Source of the DNA: Hymenopus coronatus
Taxonomy: Eukaryota; Arthropoda; Insecta; Mantodea; Hymenopodidae
Reading direction: 5' to 3'
Length of the DNA: 64,000 nt
Assembly: GCA_030762935.1 (NCBI GenBank)
Contig: CM060899.1
Span: 63,910,501 to 63,974,500, forward strand
Position 1 is the stretch's first letter. Each line of letters starts with the position of its first letter. Shown in pieces: positions 33,208-43,703 of the stretch. Below the pieces are notes generated by a model. The model ran no database searches and was not told the DNA's origin. It worked only from the letters and a program-made list of their open reading frames with translations. The translations under genes and the position numbers were made by a program.

Positions 33208-34577
33208 TTTTTTTTTTTTTTTAATGATTTATTGATCGATCAGCGCATGTGCGCTCTACAGATCATTGATTTTAGACATTATTTACATGTATGATACTGA
33301 ATAACATTGAAATGAGGTAAGCCCCATTGGGCCCCCCATAAGTAGGTACATTTTTTTTTTTTATTTTACAGAAAGTCTTGCTGTGAGAGCTGGTCCAGTG
33401 GTAGGCGACTCTTGATGCGAGTTGGATAGCTAGATTTTCTGCCAAGAGAATAGTGAATGGCTCCTGAGACGTCTTTTAGCTTGCTGTAAAACTGTTCGGC
33501 TTGTGAAGAAATTGACTGTTGAATGATGCTGATTCCAGGTTCTCTATGTAGTTGACTATTTCTGGTGCATTCGTTGAGATTCGCAATATTTTGTTTTGAA
33601 ATGTCTGGATACGTTTGATTTCAGAAGGACCAGTTCCTCCCCAAACTGGACAAGCGTACAGTAGCAGTGGTCTTAATAGAGTCGTGTAAAGTAGTGTGCA
33701 GTTTTTTAGTTTGAGTGAAGATCTTTTGTTGAGGAGGGGGTAGAGTTTTGCCAGTCTTGCTCGGGCTAGCTTAAGTTTGTTGCTTATATGTGGTTTCCAT
33801 GTGAGTCGTCGATCCAGGAGTACACCGAGATATTTCACTGTTTCTGTATTAGTTTTCCAGGGTATCTGTTTCGCTGGGAGCGTTACTGGTGGTGGATAGT
33901 TTTGTCTGCATAGTGTAAAGACCATTGCTTCACATTTTTGCTGGTTGAGCGCCAGTTGTCTAGCCAGGGCATAATTAAGTTTAAGGCCTCTTGAAGGTGA
34001 TTTCTGGCGGTGTGGATATTGCGATGTGTTGAGAAGATTGCAGTATCATCCGCATACATAGCGATTTGAGCTGTAGGCGTTGCAGGCATATCAGAGGTGT
34101 ACAGGTTGAACAGAACTGGTCCCAGGATAGATCCTTGAGGAACTCCGGCTGTTATAGGTTTTGTAGAAGAGTGACAACTACCTATGCGGACTGAGAATGT
34201 TCGTTGTGACAGAAAGGAGGAAATTATTTTATAGAGGTAGTCTGGAATGCCGTTGTTGAACAGTTTGTATAGAAGACCCTGATGCCAAACCCTGTCGAAT
34301 GCCTGAGTGAAGTCAAGGAAAGCTGCAGTTGTGTGTTCTTTCTTCTCGAAGCCTTGTGCCACTTGCTCTGTAATCCGGAGAATTTGATGGGTGGTTGAAT
34401 GTTTGCGACGAAAACCGAATTGAAAGGGAGGTAATACTGATGCTTCATTGAGAAATGTTGTTAAACGCTTCAGTATAATCTTTACATAGACTTTGGACAG
34501 AGTCGGTAGCAGACTTATAGGACGATAATTGTTTGGGTCTGAGGAGCTTTTCCCGGGTTTATGAATTAAAATTATTA
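33208..34577 (-). mobile_element. Jockey-clade LINE, 5'-truncated
   Basis: The poly(A) tail appears as T residues at 33206-33222; the element reads right to left and is cut at its 5' side near 34577. Target YCATAGGTT is duplicated at 33199-33207 and 34578-34586. About 1.37 kb remains of an element normally 4-6 kb, keeping most of the reverse transcriptase and a short 3' UTR (33223-33475). Confidence 0.88.
33476..34577 (-). pseudogene. Non-LTR reverse transcriptase (Jockey type), truncated and frameshifted
   Basis: RNA-dependent DNA polymerase of a LINE, which copies element RNA at nicked chromosomal DNA. The minus-strand translation shows the RT blocks in order: NNYRPISLLPTLSKVY, FGFRRKHSTTHQI, FLDFTQAFDRVWHQG (motif A Asp), GVPQGSILGPVLFNLY (motif B), IAMYADDTAIF (catalytic YADD), VKYLGVLLDRRLTWKPHI, and LLLYACPVWGG in the C-terminal part. 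The endonuclease domain and RT start are lost by 5' truncation. A frameshift lies near 33930-33960: DNWRSTSKN in one frame and LALNQQKCEAM in the next. The second frame runs from 33925 to a stop at 33476. Non-functional; unusually well preserved otherwise, so a fairly young insertion. Confidence 0.93.
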
Positions 34578-35288
34578 TCATAGGTTAAAGTGACAGTCAA
34601 AAGCTGGTTGCTTTGTGACTGAAGTTCCTTTGTTTGTATGGACAGGAGCCAAATTCCTGTATGAGAAAAGTATATTTTTAAACCTCAAACCAATAACAAG
34701 GAATACCTCAAAAACGATCAACTCCACGAAAAAAATGTATTTAACATAAATTGTGTGTTTTATCCTGATCTAAATTTCTTATGCAGTAATTTTTGGTCTA
34801 TCTGTTACAGTTTACCAGTCATGCAGTAAACATCAACCAGAATAAAGAGGTCTTTAGAGGCTATTTCCAGAAAATTCAAGATATACAATTTATTTAGCAA
34901 GTAAACACCTTAATTAAAATCGATACAGCCATGTTTAATAAAATAAACATTTTTTCCATGTAAAGGGCAGTTGGGGGTGGAGGGATTTTCTTGAAATTCT
35001 CCGTGTCGCATCCTTGGAAAGTACCAAACCTAAATACCAGGTTTGATTTTCAATGGTCTTTTCATTTTTGAGCTATGCTGCCCACAGACACACACACACA
35101 CACATACACCCACAGAAAGTCAGACAGACACACACACACACATGGACATGTTTCTTAAAACGCTTTTTTTCGATTCAGGGGGTCTCAAAACATATATATT
35201 TCCGGTGAAATCTCGATATCGAATTTTTGGGTGCAATACAATACCTTTTCTTACACTATGTACATAGTACGTATAGAGAAAGTAAAAA

Positions 35289-36006
35289 AAATCTGATGTT
35301 TTCCATTCACATGACTTTCTCTACTTCTCTGCAACAAATTTTAGTTAAAAAGCTTATGCTTCTATTTACTTCATGCTAATCGAGAAACATTAGCAGAAAT
35401 AATCTTATTATTTGCTTCCTTGTAAGTAGAAGCGAAATGAGGGAGTACCATAGGTTAAAATGATAGACAAAAGCTAGTTTCTATGTAACTGAAGTTCCTT
35501 TGTTTATATGGACAGAAGTTATCAAATTCCTGTATAAGAAAAGTATATTTTTCAAAGCAGAAACGAAAAACCAAGAGTATCGTAAAAATGATCAACTCCA
35601 CGAAAAAAATGTATATGACATAAATTGTGTGTTTTATTGCGTGCTACATTTTCTGTACATTAAGTTTTTGTCCATCTCTTATGGTTTAGCAGTTATGTAT
35701 AATTCTGTAAAATTCATCCAGAATAAAGTAGTCTTCAGAGGCTATTCCCACAAAATTCAAGATTTGTATTTTATTTGTCAGGTAAATATCTTTAATATAC
35801 GATATTTTAATCAAAATCGTTAGAGACATTGTTAAGAAAATCAAAAATTTCAAAATTTTTTGCATTTAAAGGGTAGTTTGGGGTGGGGAGATTCTCTTAA
35901 AATCTTCGAGTCGCATCCTTGGAAGATACCAAAGTTAAATACAAGGTTAATGGTGCTTTCGTTTTTGCGCTATACCGCCCACAGTCACACATACACACAT
36001 ACTCTC

Positions 36007-36046
<40 letters not shown>

Positions 36047-36241
36047 TGAGAGACAGACAGACAGACAGACTGAGAGACAGACAGACAGACACACACACTG
36101 ACATTTTTCTAAAAATGTTTTTTTGGATTCAGGGAATCTCAAAACATGTATTTCCGGTGAAATCTCGGTATCGAATTTTTGGATACAATACAATACCTTG
36201 CCTATACACTTTGTAAATAGTTCGTATATAGAAAGTAAAAA
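35289..36241 (-). mobile_element. H1 repeat with expanded (GACA)n, head-to-tail with previous copy
   Basis: GTAAAAAAAATCTGATGTTT marks the junction at about 35281-35300. It ends TATAGAAAGTAAAAA at 36241, after which D sequence resumes. Confidence 0.9.
36006..36097 (+). repeat. (GACA)n microsatellite inside H1
   Basis: About 90 bp of GACA units with TGAGAGACA interruptions, at the position where other H1 copies hold (CA)n. Confidence 0.95.
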
Positions 36242-36704
36242 TTAAAGCAAGAAATCGACTAAAATTCAAGAAATTTTATAATACAATTCATTTTAAAAAT
36301 CAATATCTAAAACAATATTAGGAATTTTAAAAAATAATATTACAGAAATCCTTTTTGACTTGTTAAGAACCTATCCTAAAAATTTAGAAGAGCTTGAATA
36401 AAACCTGCATCGTGTGGAACATTTTAAAGTTTTGAAAACGCTGAAAAATAAAAACACGAGAAAACAGGTTTTAAGGTTTAACATGCAATTTAACACTGTA
36501 AGGCTTACTAATTTTTCACCATAGAGAAAAGGTTAAAACACCACACCCACTTACAGTGAAACATTTAAATCGTCACGTGATACGGTTTAAAGCCCCACAT
36601 GGTAATAAAAATAACAGGAAATTGAATTTCAAGCATTATATTATTTAATTAGGCAAAAAAAAATTAGGAGTTTTTTTTAGGATTTTGGGTGAGGTATCCT
36701 TTAA

Positions 36705-37247
36705 GGGTACAAGATGGTATGAACCTCAAGTGAGTTGAATTACATCTTCTCTTAAAGTATTCAATTGTTTTTCCAGAAATCTGTATGAATTATTATATAA
36801 ACCATGACAAATGACTCAAGTGGTTACTTGCATTAATAGCTTATAAAAATATTTCATGCTGCAGAAAAGTAATAAACCATAGTCTTAAAACATGTGACTT
36901 CATGTACCTTTTTCTCTAATACCACTTGCACCTAACCACAATTTTGCAGACTTGTTCTTAGTATTATCAGCTATCTTCTGAACCCCAATTATTTAGCTAT
37001 GATACAATTTCAGTAGAAATTAAAAAATAAATATATTTTCAATTTCAAAACAGTAAAAATATGGAACATTTGCAATGTTGTTGCTTTCTTAATGTGATCA
37101 ATATATATTATAATAATATAATTGATTGTGGTTCAGAAAGCTCAACTATATGTTGTATATATGTGCTGAAAATTTCAGCTTTCCAGCTCTCTCATACTTT
37201 CTGAGAAATAGGTACATAAATATCTAAACATGCAGTTTTGAAAACAA
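36705..37247 (+). repeat. P repeat
   Basis: Starts at TTAA (36701-36704) with GGGTACAAGATGGTATGAAC, then CACCT-like CAAGTGAGTTGAATTACAT, CAATTGTTTTTCCAGAAATC, GCATTAATAGCTTATAAAAA, and further to TTTCAGCTTTCCAGCTCTCT. It is truncated by an H1 copy at ~37248. It abuts D at a shared TTAA. Confidence 0.75.
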
Positions 37248-38096
37248 ACCTCATGTGTTCCATTCACATGACCTTCTCTACATCTCTGCAACAAATTATT
37301 CTATTTACTTCATCTAATCAAGAAAAAATTAGCAGAGATAGTCTTATTACTTACTTCCTTGTTAGTAGAAGCGAAATAAGGGAGTACCATAGGTTAAAGT
37401 GATAGTCAAAAGCTGGTTGCTATGTGACTGATGTTCCTTTGTTTGTATGGACACGAGTTGACAAATTCCTGTACGAAAAAGGTATAAGTTTTTCAAAGCT
37501 GAAACAAAAAAACAAGAAATATCTAAAAAACGATCAACTCCAAGAAAAAAAAATGATATAACATAAATTGTGTGCTTTTTAACGTGCTCTACATTTTTTT
37601 GTGTCTTAAGTTTTCGTCTATCTCTTACGGTTTAGCAGTTATGCAACATTGCGTAAAATTTATCCACAATAAAGTAGTCTTCAGAGGCTATTACCAGAAA
37701 ATACAAGATACACATTTTATTTGTCAGGTAAATATGTTTAATATACGATACTTTAATCAAAATCGTTAGAGCTCTTTTATTGAAACTCAAAATTTTCGAA
37801 AAAAGTTCTATGTAAAGGGTTGTTGATGGTGCGGGTATTTTCTTGAAAATCTTCGTGTCGCATCCCTGGAAGTACTAAACGTAATACCAACTTTGGTACT
37901 TTGGTTACCGACTTTTCGTTTTGAGTTATCGTGTTGATAGACACACGAACACAAGGACACATACACACACGGAGATTTTTCTGAAAATGCTTTTTTTGGA
38001 TACAAGAGACCCTAAAACATATATTTCCGGTGAAATATCGGTATCGAATTTTTGGGTGGAGTGCTATGCACATAGTACGTATAGAGAAATTAAAAA
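37248..38096 (-). mobile_element. H1 repeat
   Basis: CTCATGTGTTCCATTCACAT start and GAGAAATTAAAAA end. Near the palindrome ~20 bp are deleted (GGAGTGCTATGCACATAG). Confidence 0.88.
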
Positions 38097-38858
38097 TGTT
38101 ATTTTTTTGTTATTTCAGAGTACCTTGTCACATTAATCAAAGTAAAGCATTTGTATTTGCTTTAGCACCCAATGGAAAACTGCAGTTTTATTTATGGACG
38201 CTCGTTACTGCCACGGTTCTTAACGTAATTCTATATTTTGGCATTAAAGATGAGACAGTATATGTCTTGTCACGGGGCTAAGAGTGATTTAAAAGGGAAA
38301 TATAAATGTACATTGAAAATGGGCCGGGAAGAAAGATTTCAAACACGTATAAGTAGCCGAGTTGCCACGAGCTGGTAGCACAGTATCGTTAGGGATAGAG
38401 CATTGAAACGAAGGGGTGAGATTACACTGCCCGAGGGGAACATAAAAGGAAAAGAGAAAACAATTCTCTCGCTGCTCAGACGACACGTTTTGGGACACTT
38501 GACGTAGAACCTCCGCAAGCAAAGATGTGATATTTAGGGTTCATAGTGGAGCCTTACAGGCTACCTCTAGCTGTGAGGGAAATAGTTATTTTAATACTGA
38601 CCAGAGTACGAAAGAAATCACTGGATCAAAATTACTAAGTAGTAATAGTCGCGGTGGCGTAAAGCATAGTTTCAGAGTAGAAAATTTAGGAGGAATGCGT
38701 GTGTGTTCGACGGCGGAAAAAGGCCGAACTAAATGAATAAATCACTTGTGTCTTACCACACCTGAAAAGAGTTTCCATGTTAGCAAAATCTTGAGATAGG
38801 GCACCCACATATACACACCATTCCTTATAGTCAAAACATGCACCAGGGATAAAATATA
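38097..38858. other. Mostly unique region with an S1 3'-end fragment
   Basis: At 38192-38275 the sequence TTATTTATGGACGCTC and AATTCTATATTTTGGCATTA matches the 3' part of S1 in reverse orientation. The remainder shows no recognisable gene; short frames there lack family features. Confidence 0.45.
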
Positions 38859-38969
38859 CTACACAAAAAATATAGAGCACGTTAAAACACACAATTTATG
38901 TTATATACAATTTTTCGTGGAGTTGATCGTTTTTCAGATGTTACCTATTTTTAGTTTCAGCTTTAAAAA
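38859..38969 (+). repeat. H1 internal fragment
   Basis: ACACAAAAAATATAGAGCAC, TTTTCGTGGAGTTGATCG, CAGCTTTAAAAACTTAC. A 110-bp slice with no ends, immediately before another '+' H1. Confidence 0.75.
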
Positions 38970-39332
38970 CTTACACATTTTTACTTTCTCTTGCCCCGTA
39001 TGTACAATGTACATAGGAATAGAGAAGTATTGCATTCCACCCAAAAATTCAATGTCGAGATTTCACCGGAAATATATGTTTTAGGACCCCCTGAATCCAA
39101 AAAAAGCATTTCTAGAAACAGATCCGTGTGTGTCCGTGTGTCTGTGAGCACGATAACTCAAAAACGAAAAGTAGCTAAAATAACAAACTTGGTATTTAAG
39201 TTGGGTATCTTCCAGGGATATGACACGAAGATTTTGAGAAAAATTCCCCCACCCCAAACTACCCTTTACATGGAACTTTTTTTCGAAAATTTTGATTTTT
39301 TTTAAAAATGGCGCTTACGATTTTGATTAAAA
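38970..39332 (+). mobile_element. H1 5' half, subfamily II palindrome
   Basis: TTTTTACTTTCTCTTGCCCC with GTACAATGTACATA core. It is cut in the GATTTTGATTAAAA block. A 23-bp scrap of the H1 5' region (GGGTCCCCTTTATC) follows, then an opposed copy. Confidence 0.85.
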
Positions 39333-39354
39333 GTTTAGGGTCCCCTTTATCTAA

Positions 39355-40074
39355 AAAAATCTGATGTGTACCATTCACATGACTTTCTCCATATCCCTGC
39401 AACAAATAATTCTTAAAAAGCTTATACTTCTATTTACTTTATGCTAATCAGAAAAAAATGGCAGAAATAGTCTTATTACACGCATCCTTGTAAGTAGAAG
39501 CGAAATAAGGGACAACAGTAGGTTAAAGTGATAGTCAAAAGCTGGTTGCAATGTCAATGAAGTTCCTCTGTTTATATGGATAGGAGTTGAAAAGCTCCAG
39601 TATGAGAAAAGTATACGCTTTTCATAGAAACCAAAAATAAGGAATGTCACAAAAACGACGAACTCCACGAAAAAAATGTATGTAACATAAATTGTGTGTT
39701 TTAATGTGCTCTACATTTTTTGTGTAGTAAGTGTTTAGCCATCTTCTACGGTTTAGCAGTTATTCAAAATTTAGTAAAATTCATCCAGAATAAACTACTC
39801 TTCAGAGGCTATTCCCAGAAAATTCAAGATATGCATTTCATTTGTCAGGTAAATATGTTTAATACCCGAAATTTTAATCAAAATCGTTAGAGCCATTTTT
39901 GAGAAAATCAAAATTTTCGAAAAAAGTTCCATGTAAAGGGTAGTTGGGGGTGGGGGGATATTTCTCAAAATCTTCATGTCGCATCCCTGGAAGATACTAA
40001 ACTTAAATACCAAGTTTGGTATTTTACCAACTTTTCGTTTTTGAGTTATGGTGTTCACAGACACACGGACACAC

Positions 40075-40121
<47 letters not shown>

Positions 40122-40261
40122 CCTTTTTGTGAAAATGCTTTTTTTGGATATGGGGGACCCTAAGACACATATTTCCGGTAAAATCTTGGTATCGAAGTTT
40201 TGGTGGAGTGCAATACCTTCTCTATACACTATGTACATAGTGCGTATGGAGAAAGTAAAAA
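39355..40261 (-). mobile_element. H1 repeat, full length, long frame
   Basis: ATCTGATGTGTACCATTCAC to GAGAAAGTAAAAA. (CA)n at 40078-40118. The minus strand carries the longest version of the recurrent H1 frame, 180 codons (39795-40337). Confidence 0.92.
40078..40118 (+). repeat. (CA)n microsatellite inside H1
   Basis: About 20 CA units. The foldback partner holds the complementary (GT)n at 40280-40311. Confidence 0.95.
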
Positions 40262-40278
40262 GCATTTTCGGAAAAAGG

Positions 40279-40313
<35 letters not shown>

Positions 40314-41025
40314 GTGTGTTCCTGTGTCTGTGAACACAATAACTCAAAAACGAAAAGAAGGTAAAATACCAAACTTGGTATTTAAGTTTAGTATCTTCCA
40401 GGGATGCGACAAGAACATTTTGAGAAAAATCCCACCACCCCTAACTACCCTTTACATGGAACTTTTTTCGAAATTTTGATTTTCTCAAAAATTGTTTTAA
40501 CGATTTTGATTAAAATTTCGAATATTAAAGATATTTACCTGACAAATAAAGTGTATATCTTGAATTTCCTGGTAATAGTCTCTGCAGAGTAGTTTGTTCT
40601 GGACGAATTTTACTGAATTTTCAATAACTGCTAAACCGTAAGAGACGGACAAAAACTTACTGCACAAAAAATGTAGAGCACGTTAAAACACACCATTTAT
40701 GTCATATACATTTTTTCGTGGAGTTCGTCGTTTTTGTGACATTCTTTATTTTTGTTTTCTGCTATGAAAAACTTATACATTTTTCATACAGGAATTTGTC
40801 AACTGCTTTCGATACAAACAATGGAACTTCAGTGACATAGCAACCAGCTTTTGATTACCACTTTAACCTATGGTACTCCCTTATTTCACCTCTACTTAAG
40901 TAATATGGCTATTTCTGCTAATGTTTTACTGATTAGCATGAAGTAAATAGAAGTATAAGCTTTTTAAGAATAATTTGTTGCAGGGATATAGAGAAAGTCA
41001 TGTGAATGGTACACATCAGATTTTT
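40262..41025 (+). mobile_element. H1 repeat, 5'-truncated foldback arm
   Basis: Starts AGCATTTTCGGAAAAAGGTC right at the end of the previous '-' copy and continues to GAGAAAGTCATGTGAATGG, CACATCAGATTTTT. Same breakpoint as at 24374. Confidence 0.88.
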
Positions 41026-41272
41026 CATACAGGAATTTGTCAAATCCTGTCCTTGCAAACAAAGGAACTTCAGTCATATAGCAACCAACTTTTGACTATT
41101 ACTTTAACCTATGGTACTCCCTCATTTTGCTTTTACTTATAAGGAAGCAAGTAATAAGATTATTTCTAATTTTGTCTCGATTAGCATTGAGTAAATAGAA
41201 CCATTAACTTTTTAATGATAATTTGTTGCAGAGATATAGAGAAAGTCATGTGAATGGAACGCATCAGATTTT
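41026..41272 (+). repeat. H1 3' fragment
   Basis: CATACAGGAATTTGTCAAAT to CGCATCAGATTTTT: the last ~250 bp of H1, stacked head-to-tail behind a complete 3' end. Confidence 0.85.
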
Positions 41273-41434
41273 TTTTACTTTCTCTACACGTACTATATAT
41301 ATAGTGTATAGAGAAGTTATTGTAATGCACCCAAAAATTCGATACCGAGATTTCACCGGAAATACATGTTTTTGGACCCTCTGAGTACAAAAAAAAAACA
41401 AAAAAACAAAAAACAAACAAGCTTAGAAAAATGA

Positions 41435-41487
<53 letters not shown>

Positions 41488-42190
41488 CAGCATACCTCTA
41501 AAGCGAAAAGTCCGTTAAATACCATTCTTGGTATTTAGGTTTAGTATCTTCCAGGGATGCGACACGAAGATTTTGAAGAAAATCCCCTCCACCACAAACC
41601 ACCCTTCAAATGGAAAAAACATTTCGAAAATTTTTTTTTTCTAAAAAATGGCTCTTACGATTTTATTAAAACTTCGTATATTGAAGTTACTTACCTGACA
41701 AATAAAATGTATATCTCTAATTCTCTGGGAATATCCTCTGAAGACTACCTTATTATGGATGAATTTTACATCATTTTGCATAACATCTAAACCGTAAGAG
41801 ATGGACAAAACCATCCACACAAAAATGTAGAGCTCATTAAAACACACAAGTTATGTTACGTAGATTTTTTTTCGTGGAGTTGATACTTTTTGAGGTATTC
41901 CTTGTTTTTGGTTTCAACTTTGAAAAACTAACTTCTCTCATTCAGGACTTTGTCATCTCCTATCCAAACAAACAAACAGTCACATAGCAACGATCTTTTG
42001 CTATCACTTTAACCTATGGTACTCCCTTATTTCGCTTCTACTTACAAGGAAGCAAGTAATAAGGTTATTTCCGCTATTTTTTTTTTTTTTTAGATTAGCA
42101 TGAAGTAAATAGAAGCATAAGCTTTTTAACAATAATTTGAGGCAGAGATGTAGAGAAAGTCATATGAATGGAACACATCAGATTTTTTTT
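41273..42190 (+). mobile_element. H1 repeat, full length
   Basis: TTTTTACTTTCTCTACACG with palindrome TATATATATAGTGTATAGAG; (GT)n at 41434-41485; 3' end GAGAAAGTCATATGAATGG..CACATCAGATTTTTTTT. A ~270-bp unique stretch follows. Confidence 0.92.
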
Positions 42191-42462
42191 CTCAGGAACA
42201 TAACCTCATTTATTTTTATACAGATAAATAACAGTAAACAAACACATGAAATTCTTATTAATAATAAGCAACATTAAGGAACGTTTTCACTACTGCGCAT
42301 GTACATTAAATATAACGATATATCGATCGGACTCTACTAGCAACGTAACTTTTTCAAAACCACAACATTCTATATAACGTATACAGTGATAGTAGCAAAC
42401 CTTAAGTTGGTAGCATTGTAGTGCTATAAATATTTTATAAATCTAGAGTTATAAAGAACAAT

Positions 42463-43343
42463 TTCTACTTTCTCTACACGTACTATGTACATAGTGTATA
42501 GAGAAGATATTGCACTCCACCAAAAAATTCGATACCGAGATTTCACCAGATATATATGTTTTAGGGTCCCCTTTATCTAAAAAAAAGTATTTTCTGAAAA
42601 AAGTCCGTGTGTGTGCGTGTCGGTGTGTGTGTGTCCGTGTGTCTGTGAACACGATAACTCAAAATGAAAAGTAGGTAAAATACCAAACTTGGTATTTAAG
42701 TTTAGTATCTTCCGGGGATGCGACACGAAGATTTTGAGAAAAATCTCCTCACTCTAAACTACCCTTTACATGGAACTTTTTTCGAAAAATTTTATTTTCT
42801 AAAAATGGCTCTAACGATTTTGTTTAAATATCGTATATTAAAGATATTTACCTCACAAATAAAATGTATATTTTGAATTTTCTGGGAATAGTCTCTGAAT
42901 ACTTTATTCTGAGTGAATTTTACGGAATTTTGCATAACATCTAAACCGTAAGAGATGGACAAAATCTTACCACACAAAAAATGTAGAGCTCATTAAAACA
43001 CACAATTTATGACATACAGTTTTTTTTCGTGGAGTTGATAGTTTTTGAGGTATTCCTTGTTTTTGGTTTCAACTTTGAAAAACATACTTCTCTCATTCAG
43101 GAATTTGTCATCTCCTATCCAAACAAACAAAGGAACTTCAGTCACATAGCAACCATCTTTTGCTATCACTTTAACTTATGGTACTCCCTTATTTCGCTTC
43201 TACTTACAAGGAAGCAAGTAATAAGACTATTTCCGCTATTTTTTTCTCGATTAGCATGAAGTAAGTAGAAGCATAAGTTTTTTAAAAATAATGTATTGCA
43301 GAAATATAGAGAAAGTCATGTGAATGGAACACATCAGATTTTT
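42463..43343 (+). mobile_element. H1 repeat, full length
   Basis: TTCTACTTTCTCTACACGTA to CACATCAGATTTTT. Intact outer palindrome. Strong similarity to the previous copy in the CCATCTTTTGCTATCACTTT block suggests a recent pair. Confidence 0.92.
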
Positions 43344-43703
43344 AGTTCGAGTGTTTTGTGTTAAAAAGCTTACTTTTAACAGTGTTTGTTGTATAAAACA
43401 TGCTATTAGCTGTCATCATTAACATAGAATGGCACATGGACTCGACCCGGAGTCCGTAACCACAAGCAATGGCAGCAAGCGACAATTAGTTTCGTTTGTT
43501 CATTTCCAGACGTGCTTCTATGCACGCCACACGAACCGCTGGTAGATAGCCAAACAAAACCACTTAATTGCTGGGCTGTTGAGCTGCTTTGCTGCAACTG
43601 TTTCATATTCCAGCAACTTAATACGCCTTCTAAACTGAACATGAGAGCAAAACACGCCCCAAGAATGAATACACTATTTGTGACAAACCTTGTGCACGTT
43701 GTG
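43344..43703. other. Unique region next to mariner
   Basis: Two overlapping opposite-strand frames of 120-122 codons have no family features. It lies between an H1 3' end and the mariner terminus. Confidence 0.4.

Larger units (their letters stand above)
33034..35288 (-). mobile_element. H1 repeat split by a Jockey LINE
   Basis: TTATGTGTTCCATTCACATG to the TACCATAGG block (33207), resuming at 34578 and ending GAGAAAGTAAAAA at 35288. (CA)n tracts at 35092-35104 and 35131-35142. Confidence 0.88.
32744..36700. mobile_element. TTAA transposon D (piggyBac-like MITE), nested insertions inside
   Basis: Left terminus after TTAA (32740-32743): GGGGATGCACCACCCAAAAT. Right terminus read inward from TTAA (36701-36704): AGGATACCTCACCCAAAATC. 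Both share CACCCAAAATCCTAA, giving ~25-bp TIRs. D-specific sequence is 32744-33033 and 36242-36700, about 0.75 kb, with no transposase. Between them sit two tandem H1 copies and a Jockey LINE. TTAA targets are the hallmark of piggyBac elements; family assignment is inference. Confidence 0.7.

Noticed and set aside
33476..34581. An intact reverse-transcriptase gene
   Set aside because: The product is split by a frameshift near 33930-33960 and lacks the N-terminal part; the first Met codon lies in the target duplication, so it is not the native start.
40048..40337. Long Cys/Val- or Thr/His-rich open frames (VCVCVC, THTHTH) as possible proteins
   Set aside because: They are translations of (GT)n/(CA)n microsatellites within H1 and vary in length with the repeat.
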